Below are positions 1 through 4,751 of a DNA stretch of 24,268 nucleotides, piece after piece. How positions within the stretch are numbered: the stretch's first letter is position 1; every line of letters begins with the position of its first letter. The translations under genes were made by a program, and so were the position numbers. The DNA lies in IMG/VR virus record IMGVR_UViG_3300042516_004178, positions 1 through 24,268 of that record. The stretch is one strand, 5' to 3'. Below the pieces are notes generated by a model. The model ran no database searches and was not told the origin of the DNA. It saw only the letters and a program-made list of their open reading frames with translations. This stretch comes from a virus.

Positions 1-1
1 A

Positions 2-100
2 TTTCATTTAGAAATGGGAATTGATTGGAATCTTGCCATTAGAAATAAATTAGAAGAAATGCAAGACGAAATTACAGAATTAGTTAATGCAAGTTGTTAA
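2..100 (+). CDS. 3' end of a hypothetical protein (5' truncated by window)
   Basis: An open frame runs from the window edge to a TAA at 98-100 and encodes the last 32 residues of a protein, ending NASC. The visible part is a charged, probably helical segment rich in Glu and Lys. No family can be recognised from so little. It lies in the same orientation as everything downstream and is followed at once by the first hairpin and promoter-like box. Confidence 0.55.
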   Translation, partial: FHLEMGIDWNLAIRNKLEEMQDEITELVNASC

Positions 101-106
101 GTAAAA

Positions 107-132
107 ATGAGGCGGGGCAAAACCCGCTTCAT
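107..132 (+). terminator. Hairpin between the first two genes, overlapping promoter box A1
   Basis: A 10-bp stem (107-116 with 123-132, one G-T wobble) encloses a 6-base loop. It follows the stop codon at 98-100 and has no U-tract. Its loop-side G-run and 3' arm form part of promoter box A1, so hairpin and promoter are physically merged. It is probably a terminator or processing stem for the upstream gene. Confidence 0.5.
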
Positions 133-140
133 ACATTTAC
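114..140 (+). promoter_or_regulatory. Class A promoter-like element A1
   Basis: GGGGC, ten bases, TC, then ATACATTTAC, located 24 bases before the ATG at 165. It matches nine other copies in the first 3.2 kb at fixed internal spacing. Confidence 0.6.
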
Positions 141-164
141 GGTACACAAATAAAAATTAAAGTT

Positions 165-374
165 ATGATAGTAGAGATTTTTACAACCACAGATCGCCTT
201 CCTTATTTACAGAAAAATATGAATGATAAAATAGTAGTGATGAGTCACCCAGACGGAACGGGACAGGTAAAGGTACAGGTAGTGGTAGATGATGCAATGG
301 ATGTGATGAATATTTTTCACGCTGGAGTAAGTTACGGTTTAGATAAAATGCAAGCCGTATACACAAATAAATAA
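165..374 (+). CDS. Small hypothetical protein (69 aa)
   Basis: The protein is 69 residues long, of mixed alpha/beta character, and opens MIVEIFTTTDRL. I see no signal peptide, membrane segment or known motif. The ATG lies 24 bases after promoter-like box A1 with an A-rich leader and no Shine-Dalgarno sequence, as for its neighbours. It is followed by a T-rich run and the next copy of the box. The position in the small-gene region suggests an early, host-modifying or accessory role, but no function can be assigned. Confidence 0.7.
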   Translation: MIVEIFTTTDRLPYLQKNMNDKIVVMSHPDGTGQVKVQVVVDDAMDVMNIFHAGVSYGLDKMQAVYTNK

Positions 375-380
375 TTTTTT

Positions 381-407
381 TGGGCAACGTTAAGTTCCGA
401 TATTTAC
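381..407 (+). promoter_or_regulatory. Class A promoter-like element A2
   Basis: TGGGC, ten bases, TC, then CGATATTTAC, followed by a 35-base A-rich leader to the ATG at 443. It is preceded by a run of seven T residues. The spacing matches the other nine copies. Confidence 0.6.
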
Positions 408-442
408 AATACACAAATAATAAATAAATAAAACAAAAGGTT

Positions 443-691
443 ATGTCAAAAAGTACAACAGTAAAAAACACAGGTAAAAGAGGTCGTCCAACAGTAAGTA
501 ATTCAGCTCGTCAAGCGCGTTTAGCAGCAAGAGAGGCTCGCGTAGCAGCTGGTGGTGAAGTAAAGCGTGGTAGACCAGCTAGTCAAGGATCAGCACGTCA
601 AGCGAAATTAGCGGCTCAAGCAGCTAGAATCGCAGCTGGCGAAACGATCAAGCGTGGTCGTCCAGCGAAGCAAGTTGAAGTAGTAGCTTAA
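443..691 (+). CDS. Three-AT-hook DNA-binding protein (82 aa)
   Basis: This small basic protein has three KRGRP AT-hook cores at residues 12-16, 41-45 and 70-74. They are spaced exactly 29 residues apart by two near-identical Ala/Arg-rich helical linkers (ARQARLAA and ARQAKLAA types). AT-hooks insert into the minor groove of AT-rich DNA, so binding to phage or host DNA is expected. A role as a nucleoid-like compaction, transcription or host-takeover protein is inference. It has its own class A promoter-like box and is followed by a hairpin. G+C is visibly higher than in neighbouring genes because of the Ala and Arg codons. Confidence 0.85.
   Translation: MSKSTTVKNTGKRGRPTVSNSARQARLAAREARVAAGGEVKRGRPASQGSARQAKLAAQAARIAAGETIKRGRPAKQVEVVA
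476..649 (+). repeat. Two tandem 87-bp (29-codon) AT-hook/linker units
   Basis: Residues 12-40 and 41-69 of the AT-hook protein are tandem copies, each starting KRGRP and ending in an Ala-rich helix. A third partial unit (AT-hook only) follows at residues 70-76. This indicates internal duplication. Confidence 0.75.
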
Positions 692-697
692 TTAAAC

Positions 698-720
698 TGG
701 GTGGGGCGTAGCCCCACTCA
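698..720 (+). terminator. GC-rich hairpin overlapping promoter box A3
   Basis: A 10-bp stem (698-707 with 711-720, one G-T wobble) closes a 3-base loop just after the stop of the AT-hook gene. The 21 bases at 699-719 recur identically at 1967-1987. There is no U-tract. Confidence 0.55.
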
Positions 721-729
721 TACTTTCAC
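703..729 (+). promoter_or_regulatory. Class A promoter-like element A3
   Basis: GGGGC, ten bases, TC, then ATACTTTCAC, 16 bases before the ATG at 746. The ten-base spacer contains the 3' arm of the overlapping hairpin. Confidence 0.6.
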
Positions 730-745
730 GTCTAAATTAATTGTC

Positions 746-931
746 ATGGTAGATATACTAATAGAATTTCTATTTGGGGTTAAGATCGTTGGTGAACCAA
801 TCAACATGGAATATGGGGTTGAGCAACCTAAACGCACCGTACAACCTCCGTCTAAGTTACCCGAGTTCGAATGGTGTCAACACGTACGATTCGGAAGTCT
901 ACACAACGTAATGCAACGCGTCCACTTGTAG
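746..931 (+). CDS. Small hypothetical protein (61 aa)
   Basis: The protein begins MVDILIEFLFGVKIVGEP, with a hydrophobic first 15 residues, then a Pro-rich and polar remainder. It has one Cys and no known motif. I chose the ATG at 746 over the in-frame ATG at 701 because 701 lies inside the hairpin/promoter element, whereas 746 is 16 bases downstream of box A3. That matches the spacing at neighbouring genes. The TAG stop overlaps the start of box A4. Function unknown. Confidence 0.6.
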   Translation: MVDILIEFLFGVKIVGEPINMEYGVEQPKRTVQPPSKLPEFEWCQHVRFGSLHNVMQRVHL

Positions 932-956
932 GTCAAAGTCATGGTCATACATTTAC
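930..956 (+). promoter_or_regulatory. Class A promoter-like element A4
   Basis: AGGTC (the least conserved GGC box), ten bases AAAGTCATGG, TC, then ATACATTTAC; 20 bases before the ATG at 977. Its first two bases are the last two of the previous gene's TAG stop. Confidence 0.55.
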
Positions 957-976
957 GGTACACAAATAATAAAGAT

Positions 977-1162
977 ATGAAAATTAAAAATTTAAAAAAG
1001 TACGTAACTGAATTATCAAACGATTTCACTGATGATTATCTAACAACACCAAAACTACAACAACAATTTATTAATCAAGTAGTAGATTATGGTAAGGGTT
1101 GCTGTGAAACGGAACAAGAGTTATTATGCTATGTAGATGGATTATTAACCACATTTAAATAA
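977..1162 (+). CDS. Small hypothetical protein (61 aa)
   Basis: The protein starts MKIKNLKKYVTELSNDFT. It is predominantly polar and helical, with a Cys pair at residues 42-43 (GKGCCETEQE). I chose the ATG at 977 over an in-frame ATG at 941 because 941 falls inside box A4. The 977 start follows an A-rich leader 20 bases after the box. No domain is recognised. It belongs to the one-promoter-per-gene series of this region. Confidence 0.6.
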   Translation: MKIKNLKKYVTELSNDFTDDYLTTPKLQQQFINQVVDYGKGCCETEQELLCYVDGLLTTFK

Positions 1163-1169
1163 ATGGGGT

Positions 1170-1196
1170 GGGGCATAGCCATAATCATATATTCAC
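1170..1196 (+). promoter_or_regulatory. Class A promoter-like element A5 (decayed hairpin)
   Basis: GGGGC, ATAGCCATAA, TC, then ATATATTCAC, 18 bases before the ATG at 1215. The 13 bases at 1162-1174 are identical to the 5' arm of the hairpin at 1963-1975, but the 3' arm is changed so only about 3 bp can pair. The promoter part is intact. Confidence 0.6.
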
Positions 1197-1214
1197 GGTA
1201 TAAAATTAAAAAGT

Positions 1215-1502
1215 ATGAATAAGAAAGAAATCAAAAACGCCATTACAAAGGATGTATGTGCGTTCGTTACTAACCTAGGATACATGATCGATGATGATGG
1301 GTTCCATGGTTCATTAACATTCCAGAGACACGATTCATCAATTGATGACTCGATCGAGTGGAACCGTACATATCAAGATGCAATATGTGCTAATTGGGCG
1401 AGTGACCAGACCAAACTAGACGTTCAAGCAATCAATGCATATATAGGTCCTCGAATTGAATGGTGGAATGCTCAATACCAACCGAAACGTGCTGTGGCAT
1501 AG
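1215..1502 (+). CDS. Small hypothetical protein (95 aa)
   Basis: This acidic and aromatic protein has an Asp cluster (MIDDDGFHG around residues 24-32) and a Trp-rich C-terminal part (residues 70-90). No transmembrane segment or recognised catalytic motif is seen. The start lies 18 bases after box A5 with an AAAATTAAAAAGT leader. The final codons and TAG stop overlap box A6 of the next gene. Function unknown. Confidence 0.7.
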   Translation: MNKKEIKNAITKDVCAFVTNLGYMIDDDGFHGSLTFQRHDSSIDDSIEWNRTYQDAICANWASDQTKLDVQAINAYIGPRIEWWNAQYQPKRAVA

Positions 1503-1520
1503 TTCGGTTCGTATATTTAC
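1494..1520 (+). promoter_or_regulatory. Class A promoter-like element A6
   Basis: GTGGC, ATAGTTCGGT, TC, then GTATATTTAC, 18 bases before the ATG at 1539. It starts inside the 3' end of the previous gene (stop at 1500-1502). Confidence 0.65.
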
Positions 1521-1538
1521 GGTATAAAATTAATGAGT

Positions 1539-1781
1539 ATGAAACAAAAGATGATTAAAGCGTACCACATCGATCATGATGGATGCTACAGTAACATAGT
1601 GATGATCAACACACATAAAGAACACGTTGATAATTACCACACTACGTTCTTCAAATTAGCAGACGCTAAACGTGAGTTATTGAATAGCCTGAAGTACCAT
1701 ATTGATCAGTACACATATGCTGCTAAACGTATTAGAGCGATTAACAACGAAACAGTACCTCAACGCGCTACGGCAGAGTAA
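1539..1781 (+). CDS. Small hypothetical protein (80 aa)
   Basis: A His-rich small protein begins MKQKMIKAYHIDHDGCYSNI, with a Lys/Arg/Tyr-rich helical second half. Two in-frame ATGs exist, at 1533 and 1539. The second is chosen because its distance to box A6 (18 bases) is identical to that at 1215 and 1815, where the leader sequence aligns base for base. The IDHDG stretch looks vaguely like a metal-binding turn, but no family is recognised. The TAA stop lies within box A7. Confidence 0.65.
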   Translation: MKQKMIKAYHIDHDGCYSNIVMINTHKEHVDNYHTTFFKLADAKRELLNSLKYHIDQYTYAAKRIRAINNETVPQRATAE

Positions 1782-1796
1782 CGTTCGTATATTCAC
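1770..1796 (+). promoter_or_regulatory. Class A promoter-like element A7
   Basis: ACGGC, AGAGTAACGT, TC, then GTATATTCAC, 18 bases before the ATG at 1815. It overlaps the stop codon of the upstream gene (1779-1781). Confidence 0.65.
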
Positions 1797-1814
1797 GTCA
1801 TAAAATTAAATGAT

Positions 1815-1958
1815 ATGACAACAGGTTATGAAAAATGGTTAAGTGGTGAATTGAGAAATTTAGGTTCGTTCGCCGAGTCGTTAATGGAAACGTATTTGAA
1901 AGCTGATAGTAGCAATCGTGCTAAGTTAGAGCAAGCGTTCCCTGAGTGGTTCAAGTAA
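1815..1958 (+). CDS. Micro-protein (47 aa), hypothetical
   Basis: A 47-residue frame starts MTTGYEKWLSGELRNLGS and ends FPEWFK. It is predicted to be helical and amphipathic, with aromatic residues at both ends. Its reality rests on the class A promoter-like box 18 bases upstream, which is aligned exactly as for the genes at 1215 and 1539. The leader is A-rich and the stop comes just before the next hairpin. No function is known. Confidence 0.65.
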   Translation: MTTGYEKWLSGELRNLGSFAESLMETYLKADSSNRAKLEQAFPEWFK

Positions 1959-1966
1959 ATAGAATG

Positions 1967-1987
1967 GGGTGGGGCGTAGCCCCACTC
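1967..1987 (+). terminator. GC-rich hairpin overlapping promoter box A8
   Basis: A 9-bp stem (1967-1975 with 1979-1987, one G-T wobble) with a 3-base loop lies just after the stop of the 47-residue gene. Its sequence is identical to the hairpin at 699-719. There is no U-tract. Confidence 0.55.
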
Positions 1988-1997
1988 GTATATTCAC
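1971..1997 (+). promoter_or_regulatory. Class A promoter-like element A8
   Basis: GGGGC, GTAGCCCCAC, TC, then GTATATTCAC, 17 bases before the ATG at 2015. The spacer is identical to that of A3. Confidence 0.65.
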
Positions 1998-2014
1998 GTC
2001 ATAATAATAATGAT

Positions 2015-2245
2015 ATGAAACAAATAACAACACAACCAGTAGTAACATTTCAAGTAGGCGATCGCGTTCAATTCAACAGAACGATTAATGACCGAGGTAT
2101 GAGTATGTGGTTAAACACTGAGTACGGTATCATAACTAAAATGAACAAAGTAACGGCGTTAGTTAAAACACAAACCGCAACGTGGAAAATAGACGTAGAT
2201 GAATTAACTCAATATGTTGATCCATTTAGCGGTTGGGCTGAGTAA
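2015..2245 (+). CDS. SH3-like beta-barrel small protein (76 aa), putative
   Basis: Residues 10-60 read as a small beta barrel: VTFQVGDRVQFNRT is followed by a loop, then TEYGIITKMN and VTALVKTQTATWKI, and finally a short helix. The 'VGDRV.F' plus 'G.I....' pattern is typical of SH3/KOW-like folds, but the specific function cannot be told. I chose the ATG at 2015 rather than 1946 because 1946 lies upstream of the hairpin/promoter and would translate through it. The stop overlaps box A9. Confidence 0.65.
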   Translation: MKQITTQPVVTFQVGDRVQFNRTINDRGMSMWLNTEYGIITKMNKVTALVKTQTATWKIDVDELTQYVDPFSGWAE

Positions 2246-2260
2246 CGATCATATATTCAC
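2234..2260 (+). promoter_or_regulatory. Class A promoter-like element A9
   Basis: TGGGC, TGAGTAACGA, TC, then ATATATTCAC, 21 bases before the ATG at 2282. It overlaps the last codons and stop of the upstream gene. The next two genes lack a box and may be read from this one. Confidence 0.65.
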
Positions 2261-2281
2261 GTCATGATAAAATTAAAACGT

Positions 2282-2476
2282 ATGGAATTAACATTACAAG
2301 AGTTAAATGAAGTGTATTACAGCTTAAATGTATTACTAAACGACAAAGATTCACATTTCGTTAATGTGGATGTAGTAACTAACCTGATAGATAAAATCGG
2401 TGATGAGATTGGACGTCTAGCTATGGATGAAGTAAATAGTGAAATAAACGAATTAAAATTAACAGGTAAACTATAA
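2282..2476 (+). CDS. Small helical hypothetical protein (64 aa)
   Basis: The protein starts MELTLQELNEVYYSLNVLL and is almost entirely helical with heptad-like Leu/Ile spacing, so it may be a small coiled-coil or helical-hairpin protein. An in-frame ATG at 2264 is rejected because it lies only 3 bases beyond box A9, whereas 2282 has the usual A-rich leader. The following gene starts 7 bases after the stop, suggesting cotranscription. Function unknown. Confidence 0.65.
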   Translation: MELTLQELNEVYYSLNVLLNDKDSHFVNVDVVTNLIDKIGDEIGRLAMDEVNSEINELKLTGKL

Positions 2477-2483
2477 TTAAAGT

Positions 2484-2663
2484 ATGAAATACTTATACAT
2501 TATTAAATGTTACAATAAATCAGGATATCCAATAGGCGATTACCACGTAGTAGCTTCAAGCGAACGTAAGGCTAAAGCCGCATTAAAGGTAGATGAGAGT
2601 GTGAGTGGGTGGGTAGGTAAGATGGTAACTGATTACGTATTATCAGTAGTAATAACCGATTAA
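2484..2663 (+). CDS. Small hypothetical protein (59 aa)
   Basis: This 59-residue frame begins MKYLYIIKCYNKSGYPIGDY and continues with a helical Ser/Lys segment and a beta C-terminus ending VVITD. The pattern (strand, turn, strand, 'SSERKAKAAL' helix, strand) suggests a compact alpha/beta fold. It starts 7 bases after the previous stop with an AATTAAAGT leader. It has no promoter box of its own and is probably cotranscribed from box A9. No family recognised. Confidence 0.6.
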   Translation: MKYLYIIKCYNKSGYPIGDYHVVASSERKAKAALKVDESVSGWVGKMVTDYVLSVVITD

Positions 2664-2673
2664 AATAAAACAT

Positions 2674-2880
2674 ATGAACGTAAACGAATTAATGAACATG
2701 AATGACATGTACTATGTAGGTAACATATACGATGTTGATGGTGATGGATGGGTGACTAAAGCCGAAGCCCAAGCGATATTGGATGAGGTAATGGGTGATG
2801 ATAATAATTCAGGTGGATACGGCGACGAGTCGCCGGATGAATACAAACGCATGATGGCTACCGTGGGTATAAAAATCTAA
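2674..2880 (+). CDS. Single EF-hand calcium-binding-like protein (68 aa)
   Basis: Residues 20-31 read DVDGDGWVTKAE, a full canonical EF-hand loop: Asp at 1, 3 and 5, Gly at 6, hydrophobic Val at 8, Glu at 12. Helical flanks lie on both sides (NELMNMNDMYYVGNIY before, AQAILDEVM after). Only one hand is present and the C-terminal third is acidic and Gly-rich. In known proteins single EF-hand or dockerin-type loops bind one Ca2+, often as dimers. What it does in a phage is unknown. It starts 10 bases after the previous stop and is the last gene before the GC-rich island. Confidence 0.75.
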   Translation: MNVNELMNMNDMYYVGNIYDVDGDGWVTKAEAQAILDEVMGDDNNSGGYGDESPDEYKRMMATVGIKI

Positions 2881-3176
2881 CGGGCATCAGGCCCGGGCGC
2901 CCGAGAACTAAGGAGATCGGGACGCTCGCGGTTGATAGCGATCCGATAGCGGTTTGACGGCGATCTGCTCCCATGCTAATTGCGGTCCATCGATGGCGCG
3001 TGGTCGTGCAAAAAAAAAGACATGTATGTTCGGCAGAAACACAATCTCTACACCCCGACAGTATATACGCATATACCCCATACTTATCTTCAAATTTCCA
3101 TTTAATCCCTTTTACACCAACGTTATAAAGGCGCAAAATCTCTTTTAAACAAATTTTTTACGTCGAGCAAATTGTT
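2881..3176 (+). other. Gene-free stretch with GC-rich structured island (2881-3015)
   Basis: No convincing gene is seen here. The first 120 bases are about 63% G+C (41 of 60, then 35 of 60), very unlike the surroundings. They contain CGGGC/GCCCG (2881-2885 with 2891-2895), AGATCG/CGATCT (2914-2919 with 2961-2966), CGCT/AGCG (2923-2926 with 2937-2940), a CCG-ATAG-CGG tetraloop hairpin (2943-2952) and the palindrome CCATCGATGG (2987-2996). A run of nine A residues ends the island near 3018. The rest (3020-3176) is AT-rich with nothing recognisable. Candidates are a structured RNA, a replication or packaging site, or a remnant of foreign DNA. Confidence 0.45.
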
Positions 3177-3203
3177 TTGGCAAAGTCCCAATCGGATATT
3201 TAA
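3177..3203 (+). promoter_or_regulatory. Class A promoter-like element A10
   Basis: TTGGC, AAAGTCCCAA, TC, then GGATATTTAA, 19 bases before the ATG at 3223. It is the last copy found and probably serves the three overlapping genes that follow. Confidence 0.6.
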
Positions 3204-3222
3204 GTAAACAAAAATAAAGGTT

Positions 3223-3411
3223 ATGTTCATTTACTATTTTATCATCAGTGGAATTATTATGGGTGTTTGGTATTCATACAACCAATACACAACATCAAGC
3301 ATCAGTATATTAGATATTATATTAAATATGGTTGGTAGTTTACTAATTGGATGGTTAATGTTACCCATCTCTATATTAGCATTATTAGACAGCATAAAAA
3401 TTCGTAAATAA
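3223..3411 (+). CDS. Small two-helix membrane protein (62 aa)
   Basis: Two hydrophobic segments, about residues 2-16 and 28-56, are separated by a polar YNQYTTSS loop. The protein ends in the basic tail KIRK, typical of a small inner-membrane protein with a cytoplasmic C-terminus. It could be a holin, a superinfection-exclusion protein or another accessory membrane peptide; the sequence does not discriminate. The TAA stop overlaps the ATG of the nuclease gene (TAATG at 3409-3413), so the two are translationally coupled. Confidence 0.7.
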   Translation: MFIYYFIISGIIMGVWYSYNQYTTSSISILDIILNMVGSLLIGWLMLPISILALLDSIKIRK

Positions 3412-3899
3412 TGAAACGTTTAACACACGATGAGGCTAAACAATACCGCCAATTAAGTAGTAGTGACATGCGTTATAGTATGCGTCGTGCTATTGCTTAT
3501 ACTCTTACCCCCATCCCTAATGACCCAGGTTGGGAAGAAATCACATATTACGGTGCAGCCTGGATAGACCCAACTAACACTCCACAACATCCACATTATA
3601 TTTACGTTCTCGTTAACCCATCTATTCCAGGTATATGTAAGATTGGCTTTACTACCACGACAGTATACGATAGAGTTAAACAGATCAATTCAGCTACGGG
3701 CGTAATTACGCCTTGGTACGCGGTGTTCTCATATAAGTGCCCAGATGGTCGTTCACTTGAGCAAGATATACATACACATCTTGAAGACATTGGCGTACGT
3801 GTTAATCCAAAGCGCGAGGGATTTCAAATATCATCTGATGATGCGCGTGTTATTATTGAAAATATAGGTAAAAAATACAAATCAAATGAAATCAATTAA
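3411..3899 (+). CDS. T5orf172-type GIY-YIG superfamily nuclease (162 aa)
   Basis: The central domain (residues about 63-140) matches the T5orf172/MUG113 branch of the GIY-YIG superfamily: HYIYVLVN (GIY-like strand), CKIGFT (YIG-like strand), DRVKQINSATG with a conserved Arg, a Glu in SLEQDIHTHL, and the terminal REGFQI. These proteins are putative Mg-dependent DNA endonucleases common in phages. Some are mobile or tied to host-DNA degradation. The N-terminal 60 residues are extra and of unknown role. The gene is coupled to the membrane-protein gene upstream and overlaps the next small gene by 14 bases. Confidence 0.8.
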   Translation: MKRLTHDEAKQYRQLSSSDMRYSMRRAIAYTLTPIPNDPGWEEITYYGAAWIDPTNTPQHPHYIYVLVNPSIPGICKIGFTTTTVYDRVKQINSATGVITPWYAVFSYKCPDGRSLEQDIHTHLEDIGVRVNPKREGFQISSDDARVIIENIGKKYKSNEIN

Positions 3900-4056
3900 T
3901 ATCTTAGTAATGTTATTAGGTCATTTAATCCTAATTCATCTTCATCGTTATCATATGAGTATGAGTGGAATTCACCCATTACAATTTATTGGGTTTATGC
4001 TATCACACGCGATATGGCACTTTTTAGTTGCTAGAAAATTGTATATACGTATCTAG
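3886..4056 (+). CDS. Small His-rich membrane protein (56 aa)
   Basis: This frame overlaps the 3' end of the nuclease gene by 14 bases and encodes 56 residues with two hydrophobic segments, about residues 4-18 and 32-49. They are joined by a loop with HLHRYH. Seven His residues are present, and the C-terminus is basic (RKLYIRI). The overlap and membrane character suggest it is the third gene of a compact operon with the genes at 3223 and 3411. A holin or antiholin role is possible but unproven. Confidence 0.55.
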   Translation: MKSINILVMLLGHLILIHLHRYHMSMSGIHPLQFIGFMLSHAIWHFLVARKLYIRI

Positions 4057-4114
4057 AGATTGGTGTTGGTAGCCACGAGACTACATAAGGGAGATACGTT
4101 CTGTTATACCTGCA

Positions 4115-4124
4115 TATATTTATT
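4115..4124 (+). promoter_or_regulatory. Class B (late-type) promoter-like motif B1
   Basis: TATATTTATT, whose ATATTTAT core ends 10 bases before the ATG at 4134. It has no GGC box upstream. The motif resembles the Bacteroidota -7 element TAnnTTTG and is close to the reverse complement of the T4 late box TATAAATA. Confidence 0.5.
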
Positions 4125-4133
4125 GTAAACAAG

Positions 4134-4658
4134 ATGTCTGTATTTAAAATAAAGCTTGAGGATAAAGCTGCTTTTCTTAATCGAATGGAAAAAGCAGGTG
4201 CTGAATTAAATACCAATCAAATGGTAGATAATGAACTTGGGGGTTATTTTGAAGTGACTATTGACGAACCAAAACAGCTAGAAGTAGCTAAAAGTATTTT
4301 AAAACAATCTCCAAAAATTAACACCATAAAAGAAATGGAAAACAAGAAAAAAATGACTAAAGACGAATTAAAAGAAATGGTTCGTCAAGAATTACAAGCT
4401 GTATTAGCTGAAAAGAAAAAAGTTAAAGACGAAGAGAAAAAAGACAAATTAGATGAGAATGAAGAACTAAATGAAGATGCATCCCAAGTTGTGATGGATT
4501 TATTAGGTCAATTAGCTGGTTTGGCTGGTATTGGTTTAACAGGTGTCCAAATTTTAAGGTGGCAAGATAAACTTGAAAAAGAAAATCCAGAATTACACAA
4601 ACAATTAGGAAAAGTAAGTGGTGCAATTGGAAAAGCGGATCCTTCTAAGAGAATCTAA
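4134..4658 (+). CDS. Hypothetical helical protein, possibly virion-associated (174 aa)
   Basis: Residues 1-65 look like a small alpha/beta domain (FKIKLED, then GGYFEVTID). Residues 70-115 are a highly charged Lys/Glu helix containing MTKDELKEMVRQELQAVLAE. Residues 117-140 are a hydrophobic Gly/Leu helix (VVMDLLGQLAGLAGIGLTG), and the C-terminus is charged. A late-type motif precedes the ATG and a strong intrinsic terminator follows. A scaffold, core or virion protein is plausible from composition and expression class, but no family is recognised. Confidence 0.7.
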   Translation: MSVFKIKLEDKAAFLNRMEKAGAELNTNQMVDNELGGYFEVTIDEPKQLEVAKSILKQSPKINTIKEMENKKKMTKDELKEMVRQELQAVLAEKKKVKDEEKKDKLDENEELNEDASQVVMDLLGQLAGLAGIGLTGVQILRWQDKLEKENPELHKQLGKVSGAIGKADPSKRI

Positions 4659-4683
4659 TTTTAAATTAAAAATAAAGAAATTT

Positions 4684-4714
4684 GGGCGTCTTGAAAAAGA
4701 TGCCCTTTTTCTTT
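4684..4714 (+). terminator. Rho-independent terminator
   Basis: A 9-bp stem (4684-4692 with 4697-4705, one G-T wobble) has a GAAA tetraloop and is followed at once by TTTTTCTTT. It lies 26 bases after the stop of the 174-residue gene. It is the clearest intrinsic terminator in the window. Confidence 0.9.
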
Positions 4715-4751
4715 GGAAGTATAAAATCTCCTTCGTAACTTCCACCTACGC

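Noticed and set aside
181-471. Minus-strand open frame of 96 codons
   Set aside because: It is antisense to the 69-residue gene and crosses the class A promoter. It has no leader or motif, and its composition is that of a shadow frame.
701-745. Longer N-terminal extensions for the genes at 746, 977, 2015, 9013 and 23153
   Set aside because: The upstream in-frame starts lie inside hairpin/promoter elements or upstream genes. The chosen starts match the fixed promoter-to-ATG spacing or the intergenic layout.
114-2260. CRISPR-like interpretation of the regularly recurring 27-bp elements
   Set aside because: The elements are separated by whole genes, not by 25-45-base spacers, are degenerate at fixed positions, and sit before start codons.
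2881-3020. tRNA or tmRNA in the GC-rich island
   Set aside because: No acceptor stem with T-loop (GTTCRANNC) or CCA arrangement could be drawn on either strand by eye.
2858-3136. Minus-strand frames across the GC-rich island (to 3136 and 3093)
   Set aside because: Frames here are open mainly because of high G+C. There is no recognisable domain or start context, and they overlap the end of the EF-hand gene. A fragment of foreign coding DNA remains possible, so it is noted under the island finding only.
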